Source: F1-120-MAGs238 sp964484185 (GTDB taxonomy: Bacteria; Planctomycetota; Phycisphaerae; Phycisphaerales; UBA1924). From it: 64,000 nt of DNA. A program made the position numbers and the translations under genes. Below are positions 15,886-25,185 of this stretch, in pieces; position 1 is the stretch's first letter, and each line of letters starts with the position of its first letter. Location: the NCBI GenBank assembly GCA_964484185.1, contig CAZAEQ010000009.1, positions 62,001 to 126,000 of the forward strand. The letters are read 5' to 3'. A model generated the notes under the pieces. It had not been told where the DNA came from. It made no database searches and was given only the letters and a program-made list of their open reading frames with translations.

Positions 15886-18351
15886 TCACCGATTGTCCAG
15901 GAAAGCTGCCCTATATATTAATTGGAAGGTGCCCTGACTCCATGCGCGATAATGTGGCTGGAATCCAAAGAGATGGACCGCGCCCTTTCCATGTGGCACG
16001 CGGACCCATGCGCCCTGGTTCTCTATTACATCTGGCTTTGCAATCCAGCCTGATTGCAGGAGTTGTGTTGGCGCGTATCGGAGCATGAACTGCGGTTTTA
16101 CTTCAGTTGCGCCGGATTTCTTTCGTTCATCATCGGTCATCGCGCGGTAAGCCTGGCCGCGTGAGAAGAAGAGTGAGACTGAAGATGGTAAGCCGGCAGT
16201 CATTGGCTGCATTTCGGGCACCGCGCGAAGGACACTGCCAGGGCAGGAAAAGTCTTTGTTTGCCGGGTCACTGGTGACATCAATCAGGGGAGCGCTGAAG
16301 AGGTCGATGGCCCACTTGCTGGCGGCTGAATAGGTGATGAGTGTGCCGCCGGCGCGGACGAATTCTTCTACTGCAACTGAACCTTCGGGCGCGAGGCCGC
16401 CGGAATACTGATCGGCGACTGTGCCCAGGGCGCGGCCTTTATCGAGTGAGCCTGACGAAATGCTTGGGATGATCAACACATCGATGAACGCGCTGAGATT
16501 TCCGGCGCGGAGCATCTCGTTTCGCACGGTGACATATGGAATTTTTTCAGTATCGAGGACCCATCGCATCCAACCTTCATCCATGCTGCCAGACCAGGGC
16601 GAATACAGCCCGATGCGAGGCAGTTTGGTAATCGCGATATCGCCATCGCCGGGCTTGGCACTGAGTTCGAATACGCCACCAGATTCGCCGGCAGTGTGGA
16701 ACGCCTGCTGTTTTCCTTGCGAGAGTTCAGATGCTAGTTGGGTCCAAGAATCGCTGTGCCAGCTTGAGATTTTTCCTGCGGCGACTCGGGGATCGCCGCG
16801 GAATGAGACGAGGGCTTGATCGAGTTTAGTGACTCGCTTTGAGCCGCTTGGCAATACGCCGACGACTTCCACGCGGCGAACGCCCATGAGCATGGGGAGA
16901 GTCCAGCCTGCAACGTCGTAGGGCGGAGTGGTGCCAGGATAACGCTGTACATCGAAGAGTTCTTTGACGTGCTGGCCGTAAGGCTGAGCGCGGCGAATTA
17001 CGATCGAGCCTGCGGGATAGGTTCGACCATCGGCGGCCAACTCGGTATCGCTTCGCTCAAGTTCAACTCCAGAGAGCAGGAGGATTTCAACGAGTCGGCG
17101 TACTGCGGCGGGATCGCGATTGTCGCTGGGAATCAGCCAGGCGGTGGGCGAGTTTTCTGTTCCCGCGAGAATTGCTCGCTGCGAGGCCTCGAGCGTGGTG
17201 CGGAGCCAGAGTTCACGCTCGCGCGAGAGGCCCGAGAGGATCGAGCGACCGAATGCATGTTCGTAATCCATGATGTCACGGAGTCGCCACCAGCCGCCTG
17301 GCCAGGGTTTGATGAACTGATTGGAAGGCGCGTTTTCAGTCAGTCCAGAGGGCGGCTCGATGCGGGCTGGTTGCAGGAATACTGGAGTAGCAATCTGGAC
17401 GCCTGCGCCTTCGGTCAAGAGACCCACGATGTTGTGACGCACCGGAACGTTGCGATTGCCGCCGTTCCACCACATGTCGTAGGTGACTCCGGATGCGATG
17501 CCGGAGAGACCATCGCGGTGCATGTCGAGGACTGCGCGAGTACCGAGCAGGTTGATACCGGCGATGATTCCAGGGTCGAGATTGGGTGAAAGCGGGTCGC
17601 GGAATGGAGGCACAAACATGCGTTCGCCGCGGCCGCCTTGCTCGTGGACATCCCAGTACACTGTGGGGAACCATTCTGTGTAGAGGAGCTTGGTGACGAT
17701 GCGAGGCTCGGCCTGCGTGAGCATGAACCAGACGCGATTGTTGTCGTGGCCGACATAGAGCTGATAGAGGCGGGTGAGCTCGGTGGCTTCGTGAGGTGTA
17801 CCGACGTTCTTGCGATACCAGTCGACCACGACATCGAGACCATCGGGGTTGGTTGAAGGGAACATGACTACGACGCACTGCTCGCGGGCGGTTTTCCACG
17901 GCTCGGCGTCGCTGGTTGCGAGCAGGTGGGCGAACTCCATGGCGAATTGCGGCGATGCGGTTTCGGTAGAGTGCATGGCGCAGGAGATGAAGACGATTAC
18001 TCTGCCTTTTTTGACTGCTTCATCGAGTTGGGCTGGAGTTTTGCCGCGAGGGTCGGCGAGTGTGTGGGCGTGTTTTTTGATTTCATCGAGTCTTGAGAGG
18101 TTTTCTTCGCTTGAGATTACAGAGATGAGGAAGTCGCGACCTTCGGTGGTTTTCCCGACGGCTTGAGTATTGACGCGTGGGCTCTGGTCGCCGAGCTTTT
18201 TGAAATAACCGCTGACTTCGGTCCAGTCTGCGAGTATGAAGTCGCCGCCGACGGGGCGACCGAGGTGCTCTTGCGGAGTGGTGACTTGGGACATTGCGGT
18301 TGAGCAAAGTGCGATCGCGGCGAAGACAATACACACAATCCGAATAAGCAT
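15886..18351 (-). CDS. M14-family zinc carboxypeptidase-like secreted protein
   Basis: Exported metallopeptidase of 821 aa. The signal peptide is residues 1-21. The M14 fold is indicated by the zinc pair in CAMHSTE (His127, Glu130), the conserved NPDGLD, and a likely third ligand His236 in TVYWDVHEQGG. The conserved Glu is plausibly in GLLTEGAGV. The C-terminal ~350 residues resemble a glutamine-amidotransferase-like flavodoxin fold (IGLYSPWSGSMDEGWMRWVLD, then GGTLITYSAAS). GGAG lies 8 bases upstream of the ATG. This large M14 group is frequent in planctomycetes and Bacteroidetes; peptide specificity is unknown. Confidence 0.85.
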   Translation of the reverse strand: MLIRIVCIVFAAIALCSTAMSQVTTPQEHLGRPVGGDFILADWTEVSGYFKKLGDQSPRVNTQAVGKTTEGRDFLISVISSEENLSRLDEIKKHAHTLADPRGKTPAQLDEAVKKGRVIVFISCAMHSTETASPQFAMEFAHLLATSDAEPWKTAREQCVVVMFPSTNPDGLDVVVDWYRKNVGTPHEATELTRLYQLYVGHDNNRVWFMLTQAEPRIVTKLLYTEWFPTVYWDVHEQGGRGERMFVPPFRDPLSPNLDPGIIAGINLLGTRAVLDMHRDGLSGIASGVTYDMWWNGGNRNVPVRHNIVGLLTEGAGVQIATPVFLQPARIEPPSGLTENAPSNQFIKPWPGGWWRLRDIMDYEHAFGRSILSGLSRERELWLRTTLEASQRAILAGTENSPTAWLIPSDNRDPAAVRRLVEILLLSGVELERSDTELAADGRTYPAGSIVIRRAQPYGQHVKELFDVQRYPGTTPPYDVAGWTLPMLMGVRRVEVVGVLPSGSKRVTKLDQALVSFRGDPRVAAGKISSWHSDSWTQLASELSQGKQQAFHTAGESGGVFELSAKPGDGDIAITKLPRIGLYSPWSGSMDEGWMRWVLDTEKIPYVTVRNEMLRAGNLSAFIDVLIIPSISSGSLDKGRALGTVADQYSGGLAPEGSVAVEEFVRAGGTLITYSAASKWAIDLFSAPLIDVTSDPANKDFSCPGSVLRAVPEMQPMTAGLPSSVSLFFSRGQAYRAMTDDERKKSGATEVKPQFMLRYAPTQLLQSGWIAKPDVIENQGAWVRVPHGKGAVHLFGFQPHYRAWSQGTFQLIYRAAFLDNR

Positions 18352-18477
18352 GCGTGAGACTCCATGACCCTGCTGCGAGCAAGATCGATTGTCATCATAC
18401 TGGAATCACCCACACCCTGCCACTGGAGGGAACCACCATATGATCTCGCGTAAGTGATTTAATGGGAGATACAGGCG

Positions 18478-19002
18478 ATGCGAGAGAAGTGGTTTGAACG
18501 TACGTTCAATTTTGATGTTCCGGTCGGGCGGATGCCCTATCTGATTGAGCGACTTCGAGGAACTCCCGCTCGAATCGATGAGAAGATTCGCGGAGTTCCA
18601 GATGCAATTCTGACAAGGCGTATTGAGAATACCTGGTCGATTCAAGAGAACATCGGGCACCTCGCCGATCTTGAGCGGCTTCACCTTGCACGGCTCGACG
18701 ACCTTGAGCAACACTTGTCTGACCTGCGTCCGGCAGACTTGACGAACAAGCCGACTTGGGATTCGGATCATAATTCCAAGTCAATTGCAGCAGTAAGTGA
18801 AGCGTTTCGAGCCGTTCGCCAGCGTTTCATCAATCGGCTTGAGCAGTGGAAGCCGGAGGAACTCGAATTTCACGCGATGCATCCGCGGCTGAATGTGCCT
18901 ATGCGTGCGATCGATGTTGCGATATTCGCCGCAGAACACGATGATTATCACCTTGTGCGAGTACACGAGCTTGCCGGACGCCTTTGCAAAATGGTGTGCT
19001 AA
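18478..19002 (+). CDS. DinB/YfiT-like four-helix-bundle protein
   Basis: Cytoplasmic 174-aa protein of the DinB superfamily, putative metal-dependent hydrolases or thiol transferases. The three metal-binding His positions are visible: His61 in ENIGHLADLE, and His154 and His158 in AEHDDYHLVRVHEL. The central TWSIQENIGHL segment is typical of the YfiT subgroup. GGGAG stands 9 bases ahead of the ATG. It is divergent from the M14 peptidase (126 bp apart) and convergent with the tail-fibre-like protein. Substrate unknown. Confidence 0.82.
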   Translation: MREKWFERTFNFDVPVGRMPYLIERLRGTPARIDEKIRGVPDAILTRRIENTWSIQENIGHLADLERLHLARLDDLEQHLSDLRPADLTNKPTWDSDHNSKSIAAVSEAFRAVRQRFINRLEQWKPEELEFHAMHPRLNVPMRAIDVAIFAAEHDDYHLVRVHELAGRLCKMVC

Positions 19003-19028
19003 GCATGCGCTTCAGATCGCATGAGACC

Positions 19029-20732
19029 TCACATTCCACGGGGAACGAACAGTGCGTTGAGCGTGGATGTGTAGCAGTCGACAGACCCCTGGGCCGTGAT
19101 CACAGTCTTGAAACTTCGAACTCCGGGGCCTGAAACCGGTATTACCCAGGAGAGAGTTAAAGAGCCGCTGACAGATATTCCTTGCGGATTGAGATCACCG
19201 TAGCTGCTCGCTCTGGTTTCTACCAGCATCACTGGATTGCCGCTGGTGGTTTCCTCCAGCTTGAAATATGCACTGCTGTCACTGACGTTTGGGCTCGGGT
19301 CAAAAATGTGTGTATTAATTGTCGCGGTAATGAGTAGAAATCCCGCTGCCGGTACAGTCATGGAGAGCGTATCGATATCGCGAAATGTATTGGTGACCCT
19401 AACAGCAAGCTGGAAATTGCGAGGATCCCGAAACGTCTGAGTGGATGCAATCGCCGGCTGATTCGTGTACGTTGCGTTCCCGCTTGCACCATCCAGAACC
19501 ACCGTCGGATTGCCTGCTGTATTTCTAATATCCACTTTGGCCGCACGCGTTCCATCATCGCTTGGCCAGACCTCGACCGCATTCCTCAACCGCATGATCC
19601 CTGCGTTTCCACCGGTGTTGTTGATATTGATTCCGGGCACCAAGCTGTCGAGACGGACTTGAACGGTCTGCCCAGCGGCAACCTGGACGTCAAGTGGCGC
19701 CGCCGGCGCGGTGGTCCCAATTCCAACTCGCCCAGCAGGATCAATTGTCATTCGCACTGCATTGGCTGTTTGATCTCGCACGAGCAGCTTTCCGGGCCCT
19801 TCCGAATTGGCTGTGCTCGTCGTGATCAAGTTCCACGTTCTGCCGCTGGCGCCCGAGTTCTGAAAATTCAACCACGTTCCGCCGGTGCTTGAGGAATTCA
19901 GATTCGCAACGGTCTGGGTGGGAACGACTACCGAGGGTGCTGCAGTAAATATGTTTGCGGCATTCAATTTGGGAATGTTGGAGCTCAAACGCACATCAGC
20001 AATTGTCCCGGAGACAATTGCGCCTGCATCGTGAGTGTGACCAGTAAGCGAGAATGCCGCGCCTTCGAACCCATCCAGAAGATCTGCGTTGAGGCTCGTA
20101 ACTTTGGTTGTGTTCCCGACGGAAAAAGGCGCCCCTGCTGCGCTAAAGGCTGGGGCAACGCTGAACGTCTTTGACCCAGTGAACACTTGAGTTCCGCCGA
20201 GAGTGGTAACATTTCCGCTGAGACGACTATCCGCGACAGTTCCAGTAAGGTTCGCCGCATTGGTGTAGAAACTTGCGGATTGATTGTTCAGGAGCGTCGC
20301 GTTCGCGGCTATTGCCGCATTCGTGGAATTGGCCGAAAGCAGGGAATACGCGGCGTACGGCGATGTTGACAATTTTTGACGCGGCCCCAGTGTGACAAAG
20401 CCGGCTCCGTTACTGCAGTTCATTCCACTGTCCGGACGCACATCAATTTCCAGGTATCTGAGCGCGCCGCCGAATACCGCGCCGAAGTCCAGCTCGACCG
20501 AGAAACGCCCTTCGCTGACTGCAATATTGTCCAAACACTGCGTCGTACCGATCTGGGTTATACCTCCGAGTGAGTCATACAACCGAAATCGCATGTCGTG
20601 CGGTCCGTTGGCCGCCGCGTTTCCCGACTGAAGCTCCCCTTGATACGTGAAAGCGCTGTTTATCTGGGCGAGCGCGGGAGCGGATATTGCCATGATTCCA
20701 GCCCAGCAGGCCATGCGAAGCTCTTGCAACAT
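19029..20732 (-). CDS. Large secreted protein resembling phage tail-fibre/collar repeats
   Basis: Exported 567-aa protein. The signal peptide ends near APALAQ, followed by FTYQGELQSG and a MRFRLYDS beta-sandwich region common in Phycisphaerae. A middle part contains Ala/Asn/Thr-rich beta-helix-type repeats (LSGNVTTLGGTQVFTG, LSSNIPKLNAANIFTA, LNADLLDGF, GHTHDAGAIV) as in tail-fibre stalks. GRVGIGTTAPAAPLDV is the motif seen before intramolecular-chaperone domains of tailspikes, though no typical S74 chaperone end is seen. The C-terminal ~130 residues form a TNF/C1q-like beta domain (FLLITATINTHI...). AGGAG precedes the ATG. No other phage genes are nearby, so a host surface fibre is more likely than prophage. 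Confidence 0.7.
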   Translation of the reverse strand: MLQELRMACWAGIMAISAPALAQINSAFTYQGELQSGNAAANGPHDMRFRLYDSLGGITQIGTTQCLDNIAVSEGRFSVELDFGAVFGGALRYLEIDVRPDSGMNCSNGAGFVTLGPRQKLSTSPYAAYSLLSANSTNAAIAANATLLNNQSASFYTNAANLTGTVADSRLSGNVTTLGGTQVFTGSKTFSVAPAFSAAGAPFSVGNTTKVTSLNADLLDGFEGAAFSLTGHTHDAGAIVSGTIADVRLSSNIPKLNAANIFTAAPSVVVPTQTVANLNSSSTGGTWLNFQNSGASGRTWNLITTSTANSEGPGKLLVRDQTANAVRMTIDPAGRVGIGTTAPAAPLDVQVAAGQTVQVRLDSLVPGININNTGGNAGIMRLRNAVEVWPSDDGTRAAKVDIRNTAGNPTVVLDGASGNATYTNQPAIASTQTFRDPRNFQLAVRVTNTFRDIDTLSMTVPAAGFLLITATINTHIFDPSPNVSDSSAYFKLEETTSGNPVMLVETRASSYGDLNPQGISVSGSLTLSWVIPVSGPGVRSFKTVITAQGSVDCYTSTLNALFVPRGM

Positions 20733-20758
20733 ACTTGACTTCTCCTAAGGGTCCGTCC

Positions 20759-20787
20759 AGTCTAACAAATGCTATCATCCAGTTCAA
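20759..20787 (-). promoter_or_regulatory. Sigma-70-like promoter for the tail-fibre-like gene
   Basis: On the minus strand TTGAAC (20782-20787) and TAGACT (20759-20764) are 17 bases apart, just ahead of the AGGAG and ATG at 20732. Judged by eye. Confidence 0.4.
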
Positions 20788-20944
20788 GGTTATTAGGTTG
20801 GCTTCCAGAGGCCCGGGTGCTGGTATTTGTCCAGTAAGCCTTGCCTTTTCTTCCAGCAGACCGCGAGAATTCACATTATCGGCTGATCGCAGCAGAACCT
20901 CAGTGCTCGCGAAAATGGCAGCATTCAACCGATACTCAAAAATC

Positions 20945-22429
20945 ATGTCCACACTATCAAGCAAAGACCTGGCCCCCACCACGCCCGAGCAGCGCACCTG
21001 GTCTACCTGGCACATCGCCGCGCTGTGGATCGGGATGGCGGTCTGCGTGCCTACTTACACCCTCGCTGGCGGCATGATTGATCAGGGGATGAGCTGGTGG
21101 CAGGCGGTGCTCACCGTTGCGCTGGGCAACTGCATCGTGCTGATTCCCATGATTCTGAACGGACATGCTGGCACGAAGTATGGCATTCCGTTTCCGGTTC
21201 TCATGCGTGCGAGCTTTGGGACTATTGGGGCGAACATCCCAGCTCTCGCTCGCGCGCTGGTGGCTTGTGGATGGTTTGGAATCCAAACGTGGGTGGGTGG
21301 CGATGCGATCTACCAAGTCGCTGGCGCGATGGGATGGATTGACATCGCAGCTGACAAGGCGCAGCACATGACAGCGATTGGGCTGACACCGTGGCAGGCT
21401 GGTTGCTTCCTTTTGTTCTGGGTCACCAATGTCTACTTTATCTGGAACGGGATCAACTCCATCAAGTGGCTCGAATCGTGGGCTGCGCCGTTTTTGATCG
21501 CCGCCGGACTTGCGTTATTGGCATGGGCGATGTGGAAAGTTGATTCTGTTTCAGCGCTGTTCTCTCAGGGCTCCCAATTCAAGACGGCAGGAGACTTTTG
21601 GCATGCGTTCTGGCCACAACTCACCGCAATGGTCGGATTCTGGGCCACGCTCTCGCTCAATATTCCCGACTTCACTCGCTACGCGAAGAATCAGAAATCA
21701 CAGGTACTGGGTCAGGCGCTTGGCCTCCCCACCACTATGACGCTCTTCTGCTTTATTGGCATCGTTGTCACCAGCGCGACGACCATGATCTTCCATGAGA
21801 CTATTCGCGACCCCGTTGCACTCGTCGCCAAACTCGGTTCGGTCCCCATCATCATCATTTCGCTCATCGCACTCTCCGTTGCGACACTCACAACCAATAT
21901 AGCCGCCAATGTCGTAAGCCCCGCCAACGATTTTGCCAATCTCTCACCAAGTCGCATTTCTTACCGCACCGGCGGCATGATCACCGCGGTCATCGGCATC
22001 CTCATGATGCCCTGGTATCTCTACACCAAGCTCGACGCGTACATCTTCACCTGGCTCATTGGGTACAGCGCGCTGCTTGGGCCGATCGCCGGGATCATGC
22101 TTTGCGACTACTTCATCCTCCGCAAGACTCGCCTGAACCTTGATGCGCTTTACAACCCATCTGGCGAGTACAACTATTCTGGCGGCTTCAACTATCGCGC
22201 CATTATCGCTCTCGCTCTTGCTGTATCGCCCAACCTTCCCGGCTTCATCAATGCATTGACTTCACCCTCGCGGAAAGCTGGAGATACGCCGCCATTTCCG
22301 CAGATTTTTGATACTATTTATGGAGCAGCGTGGTTTGTTGGATTGGGACTTGGAGCGATCATCTATTACATGTTGATGCGAAGCACACCGCGCGTGAAAG
22401 AACTTGCCGCGACTCCAGCACCCGCATGA
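20945..22429 (+). CDS. NCS1-family nucleobase/hydantoin/allantoin transporter
   Basis: Inner-membrane permease of 494 aa with about 12 hydrophobic helices. NCS1 signatures include WSTWHIAALWIGMAVCVPTY, the RASFGTIGANIPAL segment, WFGIQTWVGGDA, the NIPDFTRYAKNQ motif after helix 6, and SPANDFANLSP. The family imports cytosine, purines, uracil, hydantoins or allantoin by cation symport; the exact substrate cannot be fixed. The start at 20945 puts the conserved region about 25 residues in. The frame is open up to 20735 and an ATG at 20915 is possible, but neither shows a ribosome site. No catabolic genes are adjacent. Confidence 0.85.
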   Translation: MSTLSSKDLAPTTPEQRTWSTWHIAALWIGMAVCVPTYTLAGGMIDQGMSWWQAVLTVALGNCIVLIPMILNGHAGTKYGIPFPVLMRASFGTIGANIPALARALVACGWFGIQTWVGGDAIYQVAGAMGWIDIAADKAQHMTAIGLTPWQAGCFLLFWVTNVYFIWNGINSIKWLESWAAPFLIAAGLALLAWAMWKVDSVSALFSQGSQFKTAGDFWHAFWPQLTAMVGFWATLSLNIPDFTRYAKNQKSQVLGQALGLPTTMTLFCFIGIVVTSATTMIFHETIRDPVALVAKLGSVPIIIISLIALSVATLTTNIAANVVSPANDFANLSPSRISYRTGGMITAVIGILMMPWYLYTKLDAYIFTWLIGYSALLGPIAGIMLCDYFILRKTRLNLDALYNPSGEYNYSGGFNYRAIIALALAVSPNLPGFINALTSPSRKAGDTPPFPQIFDTIYGAAWFVGLGLGAIIYYMLMRSTPRVKELAATPAPA

Positions 22430-22450
22430 TCACGACCAGAAACTCCGCCT

Positions 22451-22611
22451 ATACTCCCCCACATGTTTAACGCCCTGAAAAAATCGACGAAACACCAAGA
22501 CGCTGTGAGCGTCCGGGGTGCGTTCGTTGATTGCGGGGAGCCGATGTTCCGGTAGACCTCACATACAACTGAACGTTTGATGAAACCCCCGCCGCCAACG
22601 CTGGGGTTTTT
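22451..22611 (+). other. Candidate small structured RNA or leader
   Basis: A non-coding gap of 219 bases. A TATACT hexamer (22450-22455) could be a -10 box. The stretch then holds a hairpin GACGCT-GTG-AGCGTC (22499-22513), a segment bounded by CCGG repeats (about 22513-22552) and the terminator at 22583-22611. A 30-codon frame (22464-22556) also fits inside. It could be an sRNA of ~150 nt or an attenuator for the citrate-synthase-like gene. No known RNA family was recognised with confidence. Confidence 0.2.
22583..22611 (+). terminator. Probable terminator upstream of the citrate-synthase-like gene
   Basis: AAACCCC and GGGGTTT pair around a 13-base loop and run into TTTTTCGCTTTT. It may end the NCS1 transcript or attenuate the next gene. 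Confidence 0.5.
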
Positions 22612-22648
22612 CGCTTTTCTGATCACACGCACGTCTGGAGCACGAGCC

Positions 22649-23518
22649 TTGAAGACCGACTCAACCATCATCGAAGCCTCGCCTGCAGCAATTGACTCGC
22701 GACCGCAGCCCTGTGGCAACAGCGCGGTGCTCGATGGCGAGATCCTTGCACGGGGAGTGCCGATCGGGCAACTCATGGAGCATGTGTCGTTCATCGACAT
22801 GCTGTTTTTTCAGACGCAAGCGCGGTATCCCAATTCAGATGAGCACGCGATGATGGAGGCGTATCTTGTGTCGCTTTGCGAGCATGGTGTGACATCGCCA
22901 TCGACGCATGGCGTGCGGGTTGCGGCGAGCGTCGGGGCACCGTTCGCGGCGTGCGCGATGAATTTTGTTTCTGCGGCGATGGGCCGGTATCACTTTGGTG
23001 CGCTTGAAATGGCGATGACACAGATGCGCGATATCGCGGGATTTCAAGGCGGACTTGAGGCGTATGTGGAGCAACAACTGTCTCATGGCGAGCGACTCTG
23101 GGGTTTTGGACACAGGTTTCACAAGAGCGCGGGGGCGGCGACGCTTGATCGCACGGATCTGGAAGAGCTTCAGGAATGCACTGATCCCCGAGTCCGAAAA
23201 CTTCTTGCATTGGCAGATCAATTAAAGTGGCGCGGACCGCATACCGCGCTGGTTCGCCGTCTGGGGCGCCTGCTGTATGAACGCAAGAGAGTACCCATCA
23301 ATATCGATGGAGTTGCGGCGGGATTACTCCTGGATATGGGGTTTGAGCCTGAAATTGCCCTGCTGTTTGTAATGCTCGGAAGATTGCCCAATATGGCCCG
23401 GTTATATACCGAAGAACGGCTTGAACGGCCCAATCGGTTCGTCGGACTTGCCTCTCGCAACGATCCGACATTTGACCGCACCGTCGATCGCGATCTGAAT
23501 GTTGAAGCCAAGTCCTAA
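22649..23518 (+). CDS. Short citrate synthase-like / citryl-CoA lyase-like protein
   Basis: Protein of 289 aa with a citrate-synthase fold but well below the usual ~430 aa. Conserved pieces are SLCEHGVTSPSTHGVRVAASVGAP (active-site His region), LWGFGHRFHKSAGA (second His, with an Arg that binds the carboxylates), and NIDGVAAGLLLDMGF. This short form matches the citryl-CoA lyase/CCL group. The TTG start at 22649 is inferred: GGAG lies 8 bases upstream, and any earlier start would fall before the terminator. Substrate unknown; CoA-ester condensation or cleavage is expected from the fold. Confidence 0.75.
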   Translation: MKTDSTIIEASPAAIDSRPQPCGNSAVLDGEILARGVPIGQLMEHVSFIDMLFFQTQARYPNSDEHAMMEAYLVSLCEHGVTSPSTHGVRVAASVGAPFAACAMNFVSAAMGRYHFGALEMAMTQMRDIAGFQGGLEAYVEQQLSHGERLWGFGHRFHKSAGAATLDRTDLEELQECTDPRVRKLLALADQLKWRGPHTALVRRLGRLLYERKRVPINIDGVAAGLLLDMGFEPEIALLFVMLGRLPNMARLYTEERLERPNRFVGLASRNDPTFDRTVDRDLNVEAKS

Positions 23519-23595
23519 GTTCCGGGACAGCGGTCTCGATATCATCGACAGGCGTGCAGACCGCCCAAGTCATCGCCCGAATCATCGCCTGAATC

Positions 23596-25170
23596 ATGAA
23601 TACCGAACTTCCGAAGGATTTGATTTCGATCTGGCAGCAATCGCGATGGCTTGAAGGCGCACTCATTTTTACCATCGCCATCCACGCGATCGCGATGCTC
23701 TCGATGACGCTCTTGCTTCCGGGCCTCCCCGGCGGAACTCAAAGTGAACTTGCGGCTCGGGCCACGTACGTTGCTGATCATCCGTGGCTTTGGCGCATCG
23801 GCTGGTTTCCCTGGCAGGTCACCGCGCTTTCAGATCTGTTGCTCGGCGTTGCTCTGATTGCGACACGATGGATTCCGCGCGGGCCCGCGATTCTCGGTGC
23901 GATTATCACCTGTATCGCGATTATTCCCGACCAATATGCACAGATCAGTTGGACCACGAGCGGCGTTTCGATCGCGGCGCAGGCGGCACAGACTCAGGAC
24001 TTTGCCGAATACGCCAAGTACGAATCGCACACTTTTCTGCTCACCGCGGGCTGGGGCGCGACTGGGTACACCATCGGCGCACTTGCATGGACCTGGTGCT
24101 TTGCTGCCGCCGGAATCTGGTCGAAGTGGTTGAAATGGCTTTCGGTGGTGACATGGGGACTCTTTGGCACTGCCACCGCCATTGCATTTGCGCCGGAGCA
24201 GTTTCGAACTTCGCCTGCGGTAACACTGGGCATTTCAGTTGGAAACGCGCTGGCGTTCATGGGGCTCCTGCTCTGGTTTACCAATGCCGCCGAGCTTGTC
24301 ATGCGGCGAAGTCGCCCGGATTCGCGGCATGGAAGCCACGCACCGTGGAGGCATCCTTCAACTGGTCTTCTTCCTCGCCTTATCGATGTTGTGGCGAATA
24401 GTCGACTCGCCCGTTCCATTGGAGAGCGGCTGCCATCTGCAGCTATGTCCAGCGATATCACTGACGTTGTCTACATCAACTATCTCGTGGAGGCGAATGC
24501 CCTTGACAATTTCGTCACGCGTCCACTCGAACTTCAGCGTCTGGGCCCAGATGGCCGCTACGCGATGTTCTCATTTCTCACATATCGCCACGGAGATTTT
24601 GGCCCGAGTCTCTTTGGTCGATTGCGGCGACTCTGGCCGTCTCCCATTCAATCGAACTGGCGAATCTATGTGAAGCATCCCGCGACCGGCAGGAGCGGTA
24701 TTCAGTTTCTCACTAGTGCAATTACGAGTGTGCCGCACGCTTTGGCTACACGCATTCTCGCGGAGGGTGTGCCGATGCATATTCCGGCGCGGGCGGAGAT
24801 CTGCCGCCAAAGCAGTGGATCTTTGCAAGTTCTGCTCGATCCTGGTGCGGGCACTTCTCCAGATGTCGCCGCAGATTTGCAACCCGTTGCCGCTCCGGTA
24901 TTGCAAGGTGTATGGAGCGAGTGCTTTGCGAGTTGGCATGACATGCTGAAGTACTGCGTGCCACAAGATCGGGCGATGTGTGTGCAGGCATGGACCGGCA
25001 ACGTCATACGTCAGGAAATCAGCCTTGCGATTCCGCTGGAGACGTGTCGCCCGATGGAAGGGAACGTCACTTCTTCCACTGCTCGTGCAATCGTCGGCGA
25101 GGCGTTGCCGCTTTCGTTTGTTGTCGACCGCGTTGGATTTCAGTTCGCTGGCGAAGTCGCGGACTGCTGA
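23596..25170 (+). CDS. Fusion of a six-helix membrane domain and a DUF2071-like domain
   Basis: Protein of 524 aa with two parts. Residues ~18-235 contain about six hydrophobic helices (ALIFTIAIHAIAMLSMTLLL, LLLGVALIATRWI, LGAIITCIAIIP and others). Residues ~285-520 resemble the DUF2071/YqjF acetoacetate-decarboxylase-like fold: ITDVVYINYLVEA, LQRLGPDGRYAMFSFLTYRHG and GRSGIQFLTSAI. Both frame and composition are continuous, so it is a real fusion and not an assembly join. DUF2071 proteins are usually ~240 aa and soluble. Function unknown; the fold suggests small-molecule binding at the membrane (inference). Confidence 0.7.
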   Translation: MNTELPKDLISIWQQSRWLEGALIFTIAIHAIAMLSMTLLLPGLPGGTQSELAARATYVADHPWLWRIGWFPWQVTALSDLLLGVALIATRWIPRGPAILGAIITCIAIIPDQYAQISWTTSGVSIAAQAAQTQDFAEYAKYESHTFLLTAGWGATGYTIGALAWTWCFAAAGIWSKWLKWLSVVTWGLFGTATAIAFAPEQFRTSPAVTLGISVGNALAFMGLLLWFTNAAELVMRRSRPDSRHGSHAPWRHPSTGLLPRLIDVVANSRLARSIGERLPSAAMSSDITDVVYINYLVEANALDNFVTRPLELQRLGPDGRYAMFSFLTYRHGDFGPSLFGRLRRLWPSPIQSNWRIYVKHPATGRSGIQFLTSAITSVPHALATRILAEGVPMHIPARAEICRQSSGSLQVLLDPGAGTSPDVAADLQPVAAPVLQGVWSECFASWHDMLKYCVPQDRAMCVQAWTGNVIRQEISLAIPLETCRPMEGNVTSSTARAIVGEALPLSFVVDRVGFQFAGEVADC

Positions 25171-25185
25171 ACTTTTCTCCGGGTG

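Noticed and set aside
19029..20732. Prophage remnant
   Set aside because: No integrase, capsid, terminase or attachment site nearby, and the protein has a signal peptide and its own promoter.
22499..22560. Resemblance to 6S RNA
   Set aside because: Only a short loop-like string matches; no long closing stem or central bubble can be drawn, so the class is not assigned.
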